From the NCBI RefSeq assembly GCF_000801105.2, contig NC_079512.1:39697848-39761847 (forward strand): DNA of 64,000 bases, written 5' to 3'. Below the pieces are notes generated by a model. That model saw nothing but the letters and a program-made list of their open reading frames with translations, did not search any database and had not been told where the DNA came from. Shown here one piece after another: positions 37,268-48,550 of this stretch (positions within the stretch are counted from its first letter, which is position 1; every line of letters begins with the position of its first letter). Source of the DNA: Raphanus sativus. Lineage: Eukaryota > Streptophyta > Magnoliopsida > Brassicales > Brassicaceae. The translations under genes and the position numbers were made by a program.

Positions 37268-38061
37268 AACTCTGATGGATCCACCTTTCAAGTATCTACC
37301 ACCACCAAAGCGTTTGTTATTCTTATAAGTACCAGACCAAAAATAAACAAGACTTTTCTTCATCTATTTTGCTTCGAATAGTATATTAGTACCTTCTTTT
37401 TGTCTACATTACTATTGTCAAATACTGGATTTTTTTCCCCATATGATGGTTTTGTTACTTTTGTGTTTGATTTGATGGTTAAAAGAAATAGTTGAACTGC
37501 TAAGAAAACGTTTCAAAATAATAAATGTAAAAATGGATAAAACTACCCTATTTGCATCACTAATAATGCAAGCATGTGTTTACCTTTGTCAACATATCCT
37601 TAGGATGAGGATGAATGCATTACTAGTGTTCTCAAGGAGGTTCTCTGTGGTTCTTTGCAAGTAGATCTGGTCAAAATGGAGACCAGTCTGAAGAGTAATG
37701 TGTGTTTCAAACTTCTCGCTTTTCTTTATTTCTTATGTTTCATAGGACATCATCTCAAGCATGTCTTTGCTCTCTAGGATTTAAGCAGGAATGGACTAGA
37801 GAATTACCACTGATTAAATAACAGGTAATGCGGTATATGGTTTGGTAAACGGCAAATGAAGAATAAATAAATCAAACGCACACTGGTAAACTAGAGAAGT
37901 TTTGATCCTCTATTCCACTATTCAAAAGTAACACACACCTTCCCCATCCCCATTTTTTTCACACAGATTACAAACAAAAGAGTACAGAATATATTTAACC
38001 AAAACCACAAGAACTGGAGATACACAGCTGAGACACGACTCCTATGTTTGTTTTCTCTTCT
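37268..38061. other. Intergenic between convergent gamma-COP and AGB1
   Basis: It contains the two 3' UTRs and, at about 37627-37795, a degenerate copy of gamma-COP exon 12 and its intron (separate entry). Nothing else is evident. Confidence 0.5.
37627..37795 (+). pseudogene. Degenerate duplicate of gamma-COP exon 12 with intron
   Basis: The stretch shares long blocks with exon 12 of the gene just upstream: CAAGGAG, GTGGTTCTTTGCAAGTAGA against TTGGTTCCCTTGAGGTTCC, CTGGTCAAAATGGAGACCAG against CTGGTCAACATGGAAACTAG, and AGTCTGAAGA. Similarity continues past the GT donor into the intron (CATAGGACATCA against GCTAGGACATCA). The frame is broken and no other exon is evident, so it is a fragment of a tandem duplicate. 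Confidence 0.7.
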
Positions 38062-40069
38062 TCATATCACTCTCCTGTGCCCTCCAAACGCCCATATCTG
38101 TGTAATTTAATGGAAAAAGAAAATACACATAAATCCTCAAAGGTCTTATCATCTTAATCACAACTCGGCATGTTGTTACTTTTGTTTTAGATAGACGCAA
38201 ACCTTTAGATTTGAATCCCAGCTTCCAGTACACAAGGCACTTCCGTCTGCTGACATCCCCAAACAGCTTATCCGATTCTTGTGCGAATCCTGCAGTTCCC
38301 CTAAATCCAATACAATCTGCATGAAAAAAATACCCCCAACATTTAAACAAATACACATCAGAATGAGCCAAAAAAAAAACAACTTCCACCACCACTAACA
38401 CTTAATATTAACTAGCTTACTTCTCCCAAAAGAGTATCCCAAACGTAGCAGGCGTTGTTGTTCGCGTATCCAGCGAAAAGAAGTCTCCCCGAGGCAGAGA
38501 ATGCAATGGAGGTCACAGGTACGTTCTCACCATCCCCTTGTGGCTGATACACCTGGAGTTGATGACCGGTCCTAATGTCATACAACCTGCACGTTCCATC
38601 GTCTGATCCAGTCCCAAATCTTTGCCCATCAGGAAAGAACTTGACGGTATTAACATCTCCCTCGTGCCCATGAAACGTCCGCACCGCTCGGCTTGCAGCG
38701 CGAGTGTCCCACAAGCGTGCAGTGGTATCACATGAACCAGATATGAACCAGTTTGGGTTTGATCCGCTGATTGAGACACTGAAAGAAATAGGGGTGTACA
38801 AGGGCATGAGTTTAAACTCGAGTCAATGCTAACTTCTAAAGACAAATCAAATGGACTCCCTATCCTATGGACCAAACCTATAGGTTGATTACAACAGTAG
38901 ATCCAAATGGTACATTTCTAGACATTTAAGTAGATTTTTCAAAGATAGGCTACTTCAAAAACCGTATTAAACAAACCGATGCCAATAAAGCAAGCAGATG
39001 GAAGCAACATCCATACCTTAGTACATCAGCAGTATGTCCAGACTGAAACTCTCCACCAAAAACAGAAGTTTTAAGACCAGTAGTTACATCCCATAAGACA
39101 CACGTCTGATCACCCGAACTCGTGATCAGATGAGCATCCTCATTTGGGACATACTGACAGCACGAAACATACCCCCTGTGACCACTAAGCATCCTCGAAA
39201 CCGGCACAGTTCCGTCCTTATCCGCAGTCGAGCTAAGACTAAAAATAGAACACACACTGTCTAACCCACCACACGCAACCGTCTGGCCATTCGGAGAGAA
39301 GGCACAGGTCATAACCCACGCACAAGGGAGTTTTATAGCATGAGTTTTCTGACTCGTTAGAGCATTCCACACGATTAACCTCCCATCTTGAGACGCACTA
39401 ACAATCCGGTTCCTTTCAGGCGTCCAGTCCAACGAATAAACCTGTAAATTAATTAACACATGTTAAAAAAGCTAACCTCATCTGAATTCATTCCTCATAA
39501 AGAATGAAGCTTTTGGTTAACCCTAAAATGATCAACACTCCCTAAACCGTTAATCTCAATAGCCAGCTCCAATTCTTCAAAATCATACATAAGGAAAGTG
39601 TATACACTCAAAGGATAAACCTTAATTGCAACCTAAACTCCTCAAAGGATGAAACTTTCAGTTTAACCTAAAATGGATACACTCCCTAAACCCTCCTTCA
39701 TCACGATACTCACAAGCTAAGTAATGAATCAAACATTGTAAGATAAGAGAGAGATAAGATCGAAGTTTCTCACTCACTTTTCCGGTGTGGCCCTGAAGAG
39801 TACGGCAACAAACCAGATCCGTGGCTCCGAATTTCACCGGAGAACGACCTTGAGCCACCGAGTACTTAGCCACTGACGATAATTCGTAAAAAAAAAAACA
39901 GATCTAAGAATTGGGGAAGAAGAAGAAGAAGAAGAAGGAAAGAGAGAATATTATTTCACAAACCATCGGTATCTAGAAGCTGGAGGCGTCTTTGTTTAAG
40001 TCTATCTCGGAGGTTGTTAACGGTCTCTGTAGCTACGGCGTGGCGCTCTTTGAGCTCGGAGACGGACAT
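38062..40069 (-). CDS. AGB1: Heterotrimeric G protein beta subunit
   Basis: Six exons on the minus strand: 39964-40069, 39778-39872, 39017-39441, 38421-38778, 38203-38316, 38062-38097, all in frame, giving 377 residues, equal to Arabidopsis AGB1. The N-terminus [20 protein letters not shown] is the coiled coil that binds G-gamma. Seven WD40 blades follow, e.g. [59 protein letters not shown]; the C-terminus is [11 protein letters not shown]. The protein acts at the plasma membrane with G-gamma, GPA1 and XLG proteins in immunity, stomatal and growth control. A (CAA)10 microsatellite lies about 200 bases before the ATG on the coding strand, probably in the leader or an upstream non-coding exon. 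It is convergent with gamma-COP. No lesions are seen. Confidence 0.96.
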
Positions 40070-40886
40070 TTCCAGATTTTCGGACTTGGCTTTCTCCGTC
40101 GCCGATCAAGGGGAATAAATTAGAGAGAGAGGGGAAGTTTAGGCGTGGAGAAGTTTAGAAGAGAGGAAGAAGAAGGTTCATGATTGATTAAGCCCTAGAG
40201 AGAGAGAGTTGATTTGGGGGGGGGAATTACGTGGGAAAGGAGAAGAAGACGAAGCAGTCAAGAAGACACGCTTGTTGTTGTTGTTGTTGTTGTTGTTGTT
40301 GGCTCTTCTGACCTGAGATAGAAAGAGAGATGAGGAAATAATAGCACACAGTCAATCCAAAATTGACTGTTCCAAAACGACGTCGTGTCTGCGTTTAATG
40401 TTTTTTTTGTTTGCTTTCTTTCCCGTTGATTTTCAAATTAAAATTATGTATTAGTAATTGTATTTTCCTAATTATGAATAATCTATGTGATACAGTGTTT
40501 TCGTTATTATGAAAAGTTAGAGATTTGACTGTTGCAAAAATGCTTTCTTTGAATTTCCAGTTAACAAAAATAAATAAATGGAGTAACTCACTTGTTTCAT
40601 ATATGTATAACCATATGATTAGAGACTATAGTGTACAAATAATTAAAGTGAAGCGAAGTTTATCCTAAGTATATTCAGAATCATGTGAAAATGGGAAGAA
40701 AGTCTTTGTCGTGTGGAAAATAGCCGTTACCGGCTACAATAATTAATTATTTTATTATAGAATGCACTTAGCTACTACAAAACTAATAACAAGACTTGAT
40801 TACACCAATCACACGAGGGAGGGAGGGAGGGAGGGAGGGAGGGAGAGTAGTTAATTAAACTACCCCCAAGAAGCTAACTGTGCCCA
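40070..40886. other. AGB1 promoter/leader and GH17 3' flank
   Basis: Contains a (TTG)10 microsatellite (40273-40302), a G9 run near 40218, an ACGT palindrome (ACGACGTCGT, near 40377) and a (GGGA)7 tract (40817-40844). No gene. Confidence 0.5.
40817..40844 (+). repeat. (GGGA)7 microsatellite
   Basis: Seven perfect GGGA units in 28 bases on the + strand. G-triplets separated by single A residues are a classic G-quadruplex-forming pattern. It lies just beyond the stop of the minus-strand GH17 gene and about 750 bp upstream of the AGB1 start. Confidence 0.9.
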
Positions 40887-43800
40887 TTACATATTATTAA
40901 CATGGAAGATTAGGGACACAATAAAGATGAGTAGAAAACATAGAGAAGAAGAAGAAACTTTTGGTTGAACTGCTCCATTCTCTTTTCTCTGATCTACTTT
41001 GTCTGAGCTTACATACTTGTTCATTACTCCTGTGTTTCCTGCTCCTCCTCCTCCAGGATAGACACAGCTGTTATAACCTATCAATATTATTCGCATTCAA
41101 GATAAGCTAAACCATATTAGTATAAGCACTTTAATAGAATATCGGTTTATTGTTGGTTAATAGACTTGGTTTACTATTTTAGCTGATGTATTTAAGTGAA
41201 GAAGCTACACTCTCTAAATGACAAAAAAAAACACTCTCTTTTACACTTAATGAAAGTTTTTCTAATTTGATCTAAACAAGTTTGTTAGATCTGAACACTT
41301 TTTATATGTACAATGGAGTAAAGTTGGTGATACTCAAAAGGACACTAATGTTGTCTATTTCAATGAAGCATCTTTCAGACCAGTCCTAAAACCTATCGCA
41401 GTTCATTGATGTGGTATTTGTTCATGTGTGAGATTAATCGTGGAGAGAGAAGAATAAAAAAACTTACTTGGGTTTAGGGAGGTGAGTGTTGCGGTCTGAG
41501 AGAAATCACAGTCTGTAGGCTTTTTAGGAGACTTTTGGAAATACATATTCATAGCAAAGGCTGCGTGTGACGCCACATTGTTCGGCTCGAAACAAGCTCC
41601 TCCCGGTTGTATTGGCCCACAGTCTATTCCTTGTCCACAAGCCCAATCCAAGCTCGCTTGCAACTGCTCATCCGTCGCACCATTCCTCGGCACACACCAC
41701 CCCGTCGACGTCACTTTCCCCGACGGCGTCTGATTTTATGACACAAAACATTACCTCAAAAGATTAAACATTGTATTTTTGCCCTTCACATGTTAGATTG
41801 TAACCTAACGGTTGGTACTATACTACTTACTATAAACAAAACTCTTTTATTTAATGTGAAAACGTGTGTATTAAATAGTAAATAGGAGCCTCAATGATTT
41901 GGGAACTGGGATTAAGATAATCTAACCTGACTACTACTGTTGCTGCTACCACCGCTACTCTTGGCAAGACCTGCATCATAGGACATGGAAAGATCGGTTT
42001 TGAAAAGCCCAAAGGCCCGTTCTGAAGATGGTCCAGGCTTTAGATTCTCGTCATAGAGTGCGAAAATGTAAGTGTCCACGGACTTCCCAGGCATGAGAGG
42101 TGTGCCAACCATTGACTTCAGATGAGCTATTAGGTTTCCGTTGTATGCTTTAGCATTATCGACGCTCGGTCCAACTTCGTTTGGGTCTCCTCGTGAAGGC
42201 CAACCTGTTTCCGCCACCACGATCTCCACCTTCTCGAATCCAACAGATTTCAGAGCCGAGTGAACCGCGTCTACCTGTGATTAATGAAACAAAGAGACTG
42301 TGACGTGTATTGCAAGTAACGACGAATTTTTATACTGCTTTGTACGAAGACATAAACAGAAGACATAAACACGTAGTAGCCTAGTAGGATATGACCTGAA
42401 GAGACACCGTTTTCTATTTCTCTTCTACTTTTTAAAGTTATTTTATTAATTTCTGTCACCACTGCTTACGTGGAACTGATGATGCCTAGTGCAGACAAAT
42501 GCTTCAAGAAACATCTAAAATAAGTAAACAGCTTGTGGGAATCCAGCCTGTCAGACAAATCAGTAAACGGCTGACAACGATTTATTCCCTAAAGAAGATA
42601 ATTAATACTACACATGAAATATAAACACACAAATTAACGTTTTGAATATTACAAACCAAAGCAGATGTAACTAAGAAAGGGTAGACTGAGACTCTGAGAG
42701 TGAGACACATACGGCTCGTATGGACCCGTATCATCCAAAGCGAACAACTGTCTTTTGTACTACATACAATAAGAATATAGATTCCTTCTAAGTGGTAAAG
42801 TAGTGACAGAATAAGTTCCTTGCTACAATTTATTGCAAAGAAATGCATATACAAAATAAATATTTAAAACCGAAAATTCAAACTCTATACAGTTTCACGT
42901 GAATACTGCTAATTACCTGAAACTAACATACCTGGTTAAACTATGCTTTGATGTCTAACTAAAATCATTAGCTAATTTTGCGTAAAGTTTAAATTAGCCA
43001 CCAAACACACAAAGTGAATGGATTAGTAGTTTCAGACCAGACTCGTAAAAGCGTGGGCCCCAAATGCAATTAAATTTACCTGTGCATCGAACATGTTCAT
43101 GTACTTGATTCCGGTGTTAGCGTCGGGTCGACCCGGATTAGGCTGGAAGAGGCAAAACGCAAGCGTTTCGGGTCTCGTGTCATCTCGATAAGCGAAGAAC
43201 GGGTACGGGTTAATAGTGAAAGGCGATCCAGTGTCGCTCAGGAACTGGAGAATCCCCTTTAAACCGGCTTGATAACCGGGCGCAAACGAACCGGAAGATG
43301 GCGGGTCCGAGCTGCCGAGCACCGTCATCGAGTGCACCGTCGACACCTTGATTTTCCCGCCGAGCGACGCCGCCTCGAGCGCTTTTTGGACGTTCTGCAT
43401 CGCCGGGAGTAGCTGGTTCACTAGATTCGGATCGTTCGACATCAGTACCTGCATCGACCGGTTAAGATTTTTATCTTTTATTGCTTAAACTTTGGTGACC
43501 GGTTAAGATTTTGTAAAATTCAATTTAATTTTAAAATAAATTAAGACAGAACCTCGTTGCCGATGGTGATGAGGATGATCTTGGAGGCGGGGTAAAAAGG
43601 GAGGACGTTGGAGTTGATCCATCGAGAGGCGGCGTTAGGATCGGAGGCGAGAGAAGGAATGTCTCCGTTACCGGCGCCGATGACGATGCCGATACCGGTT
43701 CCGGCCAAAGCTCTGATGATGGCGGGATCGGCGCCGTAGAGCCTCACTTTCTGAATGGAAGAGGACTTGAGGAGCTTCACGGTTTCGGAAGGTGGAGGGA

Positions 43801-44010
43801 GATTGTCGGCGACTTGACCGATGTTGACTCCGATGAATGGCTCTGCATCTGTTTGAGTAAAACAGAGAAAGAGAATTAAAGGTAAGAGACTGAAGAAGAG
43901 TGAGGAAGAGGGTAAAAAGCTACGTCGTATTGAAGAAGATACTTACGTGAGGAAGGGAAGTGAGAGAGGAGGATGAGGAGGAGAGAGAAGCAGATGGAGA
44001 TAGCCATCAT
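40887..44010 (-). CDS. GPI-anchored GH17 beta-1,3-glucanase with X8/CBM43 domain
   Basis: Six exons on the minus strand: 43947-44010, 43553-43848, 43080-43448, 41927-42274, 41468-41729, 40887-41077; in frame, 509 residues (Arabidopsis At4g34480 product about 504). A signal peptide (MMAISICFSLLLILLSHFPS) is followed by the GH17 barrel starting FIGVNIGQVADNLPPPS. Catalytic glutamates are expected in ITIGNE (end of exon 2) and VVAETGWPSRGD (exon 4). A Ser-rich linker leads to an X8 module with WCVPRNG, ACGQGIDC-like and GGACFEPN cysteines that binds callose. The C-terminus has Ser-rich then hydrophobic sequence (SSSSLCFLLIFIVSLIF), a GPI-anchor signal. Such enzymes act at the plasma membrane, wall and plasmodesmata on callose. 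The first of two adjacent ATGs was taken as start. Confidence 0.93.
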
Positions 44011-45246
44011 GATGGTGAAGAAGGATGAGACAGAGATTCTGTGAAAGTTTTTATAAGTTAATTTAAAAGAAGAGGTTTTTTTTTTTTACTTTAACGGTTA
44101 CGTTGTAAGGGAGACGAATTTCCTACGAAGACACGTTTATGCTCGTTTTTCCACAGTCCACGTGTTGACTTATGTTTCTCTGTCTGAAGTGTAAGTCTTC
44201 GGTCTTGGTCTGCTATTTTTGTAGTATTATTATAGGACAATTCCGGTAAGACCTTGTTTTGCAAGATAAGTTTTGAAAGAGAGCTTTTTCTTTTTTTTTT
44301 TTTTGATAAAGAAGATAGCTTTTTCTTTGTTTATATATATTATCAAAAATCTCCGTCAAATTCATAATACAAGGTTTGAGATCAATGTATTATGTAGGCA
44401 CAAGTATCTTTCAACAAAAGTCCGAAAGCAGCTTCGTGAATCCGATTAAAAGTCTTCTTTTTTAACATACCTCCGATTAAAAGTCTAAAGAACTTTTAAC
44501 AATGGTTGTAAAAAATGATCAAAGTAGGGTAGCACGTAGGGTCATAAGTACAAAAGAACAGTTGTGACATTTATTAACATATAGTAAATTGAAGAGAAAG
44601 AGGATTCTAAATTTTGTGAACATGCGCATTAGTTTCGTGTTTATGCAGCTTGATAAATATGCATATAGGTTTTTATCTCATACAATGCGGATGGCATGAT
44701 TCCCCCTTTTCCATGCTACTTCCCAGCATAAGTGTGAAGCCCATTCTTTACGTTCCAACCCCACCACAACCAATAATTTCAAGCTTTTTGGTGATTTCAC
44801 AAATTTTCAACTCAATTATTATGTACGACTGTTAGGTTAACTAAAGCTTCTATTCGCATCATTTCCAAAACAAAACGACTAAGAAGGTTGACAATACATA
44901 AAAATTTGCATATTCCAAGAATAGGACCACAACTTTTTCTATCCAGGATTTGTTCGCATTTTTCACCAGCAATAAATTACTCAGAAAAAGTATGAGCGCA
45001 CCAAAAAAAAAAGAACAAGGGAAAGCCCAAATCCAATCCAAAACCCCGAAGAGGAACAAAAGAGAAGATGATCGAGATGACAACAAACAAACAAACAACC
45101 AAAAGAACCTCCATTCCAAAATATAGACACAGAACCACAAACAAACAGATTCTGCTCTATTATAATCTGAAGAAAACAAGTTAAAAAAAAACGTGATATT
45201 TAAGCAAAATCCAGACTGAAGACAGAGAGAGAGATTCCCTTTTAAC
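44011..45246. other. Intergenic: GH17 promoter and CAP1 3' flank
   Basis: No gene is supported. The part beyond about 44850 is likely CAP1 3' UTR or downstream sequence on the minus strand. Poly-T tracts occur near 44080 and 44290. Confidence 0.4.
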
Positions 45247-47740
45247 TTAGGCACCTGAGTGCGAGACCGGTGTCGTCTCGAACTTCCCTTCAGTGAACAC
45301 ATGGTTGTACTGTTGCGGCAGTGCATGTTCCACCTGCAATGTTGTGACAAAAACCACTATGAGAATGATTCCTTCAGTGAACAGTGTCACATCACTCGCA
45401 CAGACACGAGTCGCTTGGTTACAATAAGCTTGTAATCAGTGACTTCTCACTTTTGGTATCACCCAAAGTAACTAAACATTTCGTTGTAAAAAGAATACAA
45501 GGAATCAAAAGACTTTCATCGTTACAAAGAGAGGAAAGCATACCCAATCTCCATCAGGGGAAGTACCAGGGACCATTACATTGATCTCACTCGACTTGGC
45601 TGTTGTTATAGCTGTTTCTAATGAGTCTTTGTTTAGGTATAACTGACAGCCAGTTGTGTTGTCCACAGAAACCGTGGGAGCTGAACCCTGCGATAGCCAC
45701 ATATGACGTAAAGACAAAAGCAAGAGCATCAGTGTCTCCAAAAGAAACTGCAGACGTTAGGGCTACATCATAAGATTGGGACGCAAAAAGAGATTGTCCT
45801 TATGAGGATATATTTTTCAGCCATTGGAAAAGTATAGAAGACAGAAAACAAACCTGACATTGTACTTCTACGTTGGTGCAATTCACAATCTCAAATGCAG
45901 CAACAACATCCTATACAGACATGTTAGATTTAACATGATTAGGAATCACATAAATTTTATTGTTGGAATGTAAGAGGAAACAGTGTTATTCAACTCACCG
46001 TGAAGACAACACCCAATTTGGTGCATTTGTCAATGGTGATGTTATTAACTTTTCCTACAAATTATGGAACAACAGTAAGAGACTCAAATATCTTTCAAGG
46101 AGATATCCAACTTTTACAGTGAATCTGAATGGAGCAAAGATACCTTGTATCTGCAAGACAGAATCTTTGCAACCAAATACATAGACAGACTGTTTGGAAT
46201 CACACTCGCTGATAACCAAGTCCTTCTTCCCTATTTGGTTCTCAACAGCCCACCTAATATAATTCAGAAGAAGCCAACAACCGTGTTATAGTATATCTAC
46301 CACAGTTTGAATTTGCACCATATAGTATTTGTTAGTAAAACCCACTTGCGACCCATTTGAAGTTCCATTTTCGGTGGCCCAGTTTTCGAAAATGTTGGTT
46401 TAGCTGCACGAGTTTCCTTCTCAATGGCACTCACTGCTCCGGATCTATCAGTACGGTTCTTAGTCTTCATATCATCTGTCACTTTTCTAAGACCTGGAAA
46501 GCAACGAACAAGAATAATAAACTATATTTGATTCACGTTCCAAACAGAGATTGCGTCAGAAATGTGAGGAAGACGTATACAAAACGTAACATACCTGAGG
46601 TCACAGCACCAGAGCTGAGCTGCTGGAAAACAGCAGACATCCCTTGTTTCTGGTTCGACGAAGATGATGGCTTTGAAGATTCAGCACTGAAGACCGGTGC
46701 TGGGGGAGGAGCAGGAGCACCAGGCGGACCTTTGGCAGGAGCACTAGCAGGTTTCCCTGATGCATTCCATACAGGTCCCAAGGCGTAATGACTTTTCACA
46801 TAATCCCTCAAACCAGGTAAGTAAAGTTCTTTCAAGGCTTTAGCCCACTCCACATGATTCGCATCTTTGTTACGGTACTCCACCAATACCTGAAACAAGA
46901 ACATGGGGATCATATTAATTAACAGAGTACAAAGAGCATCAAAACAGCCACTTAAGGCGTATGCAATCTGAATAAGTAATCCTTTTGGTATGAAGGCATG
47001 GAAAGAGAATGAAGATTAGGTATCACCTTGTTGTTGTAAAACTCAGCCATCTGCCAACTTTCTTCCACATGAGCGATTGGCATGCTCATACCTTGCAAGG
47101 TGAGGAGAGCCAATCAAATCATTTCCAGAGAAGATTATAAAAAATATTGAACTCCCAACAACAAGCTTACCACAATCTTTTCCGGTGAAAGCAATCCAGG
47201 CCAAAGCAGAAAGACTATCAGACGCAGCCTTGAGGTGATTGAAGAAATCAGACCTCCTTCCTTGAGTCATTGCGTCAGCTTTCATCGTAACATCATTCAA
47301 CGGCTTGAGAAATCCAGCTAACCCAGCCATGTCAGGCTTCTGCTCTCAAATCAAAACCACATATCTAAAAATATCAAAATCCAATCCAATCCAATCCAGC
47401 ACTGGAAACTAAAGTGATCGATTATACATACCTGAGTCTGCTTGATGCGAACGAGCAGATCCTTCTGCGCAGCAAACGCTTCGGCGACGATCTTCGTCAC
47501 GTCTAGAACAGGTCCACCGATCTTCTCCGCCGCGCTCAGCGCCCTACCGACGCATTGCGAAATCAGATCTTCGTAGGCGAGAATCGACGGATCAGACGCC
47601 GCGGAATCGATTCCGGCGGCGGCGGCGGAGAAATCTCCTCCGCGGGAAAGAGTAACTCCTCCCCCTCCTCCTCCGTTGCTGGAGATCCCCTCGAGCCTCG
47701 TAACCGCAGCTTCCAGGCGCTTGATTAAACTCTCCTCCAT
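45247..47740 (-). CDS. CAP1: Adenylyl cyclase-associated protein (actin recycling)
   Basis: Ten exons on the minus strand: 47432-47740, 47171-47339, 47027-47091, 46595-46889, 46346-46493, 46144-46253, 45999-46054, 45854-45910, 45544-45687, 45247-45333; in frame, 479 residues (Arabidopsis CAP1 about 476). Order: N-terminal MEESLIKRLEAAVTRLEG oligomerisation segment with a Gly run; a helical folded domain (VEYRNKDANHVEWAKALKEL) that binds cofilin-actin; a Pro/Ala-rich hinge (KGPPGAPAPPPAP); a WH2-like region (LRKVTDDMKTKNRTD); and the beta-helical CARP domain (QMGRKWAVENQIGKKDLV through GDWVEHALPQQYNHVF). The protein recharges ADP-actin monomers in the cytosol and is needed for root-hair and pollen-tube growth. 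The exon 5/6 junction splits the Lys codon before Trp; the alternative donor would break the frame. Confidence 0.95.
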
Positions 47741-48550
47741 CTTCGTTCAATAACAGAGTTCGCACCAGATCTAAATGAATAGCGATCAATTAAAGTGGAT
47801 TTGATTTTTGCGGGGTATGTTTGTGTTTCATTATGATGGAGAAGTCAGGAGAATACGTGATGACACGTGGCGACTTTAGGATAATTTTACCAGTCGCATG
47901 TAGTGGAGTGCTCGTGGATTGTCGGATCTCGAGAGCTGGTATATTTGCTCGACCCGAAATCAATTCGGTTATCTGATTTTGTAATCGGTTCAACAGTAAT
48001 TGCGGTTTAAAATACGGTTCAGCCTTTAAACCGTTATTAATCCGAAGACCAAACAATTTACATAGCAAATTAGTGAATTACTGAGTTTTGGTTTGGTTTT
48101 GGTAAGTAATTCACGTGGCCAACCAAGGATAAGAAAAATCAATCGGTTGTTTTCCGAATCAAAATCAATCGGTTGTTTTCAGATTTCGGTAATCGGTTCA
48201 ACAGTAATTGCGGTTCAAAATACAGTTCAGCCTTTAAACCGTTATTAATCCGAAGACCAAACAATTTACATAGCAAATTAGTGAATTACTGAGTTTTGGT
48301 TTGGTTTTGGTAGGTAATTCACGTGGCCATCCAAGGATAAGAAATGGACTAAAGTGTTTGTCCAAAAAAAAATGCACTTAAAGTATTCAGCATATATGAT
48401 ATATTTACATATTACAAAGCCTTAGAACTTGAACCATTCTCATATTATCTAATTTCACTTTTGATTTTCAACTCATATGAATCTATGTAATACTCAATAT
48501 AGAACAAACGTGGACAAATCTATCAATCTGGTTGTGTACCCCCAATAGCA
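47741..48550. other. CAP1 promoter region with direct repeat
   Basis: It lies between the CAP1 start and the stop of the upstream kinase gene. It holds a direct duplication (47981-48136 and 48189-48343, listed separately). No gene. Confidence 0.5.
47981..48343. repeat. Direct duplication of ~155 bp, spacing 208 bp
   Basis: Copies at 47981-48136 and 48189-48343 begin GTAATCGGTTCAACAG and end AAGGATAAGAAA, with only a handful of differences. The 52-bp spacer itself contains AATCAATCGGTTGTTTT twice. It lies 240-600 bp upstream of the CAP1 start and therefore in its probable promoter. Confidence 0.9.

Noticed and set aside
46357..46788. 143-codon + strand frame antisense to CAP1
   Set aside because: It overlaps CAP1 exons 4 and 5 and the intron between them; no start context or domain.
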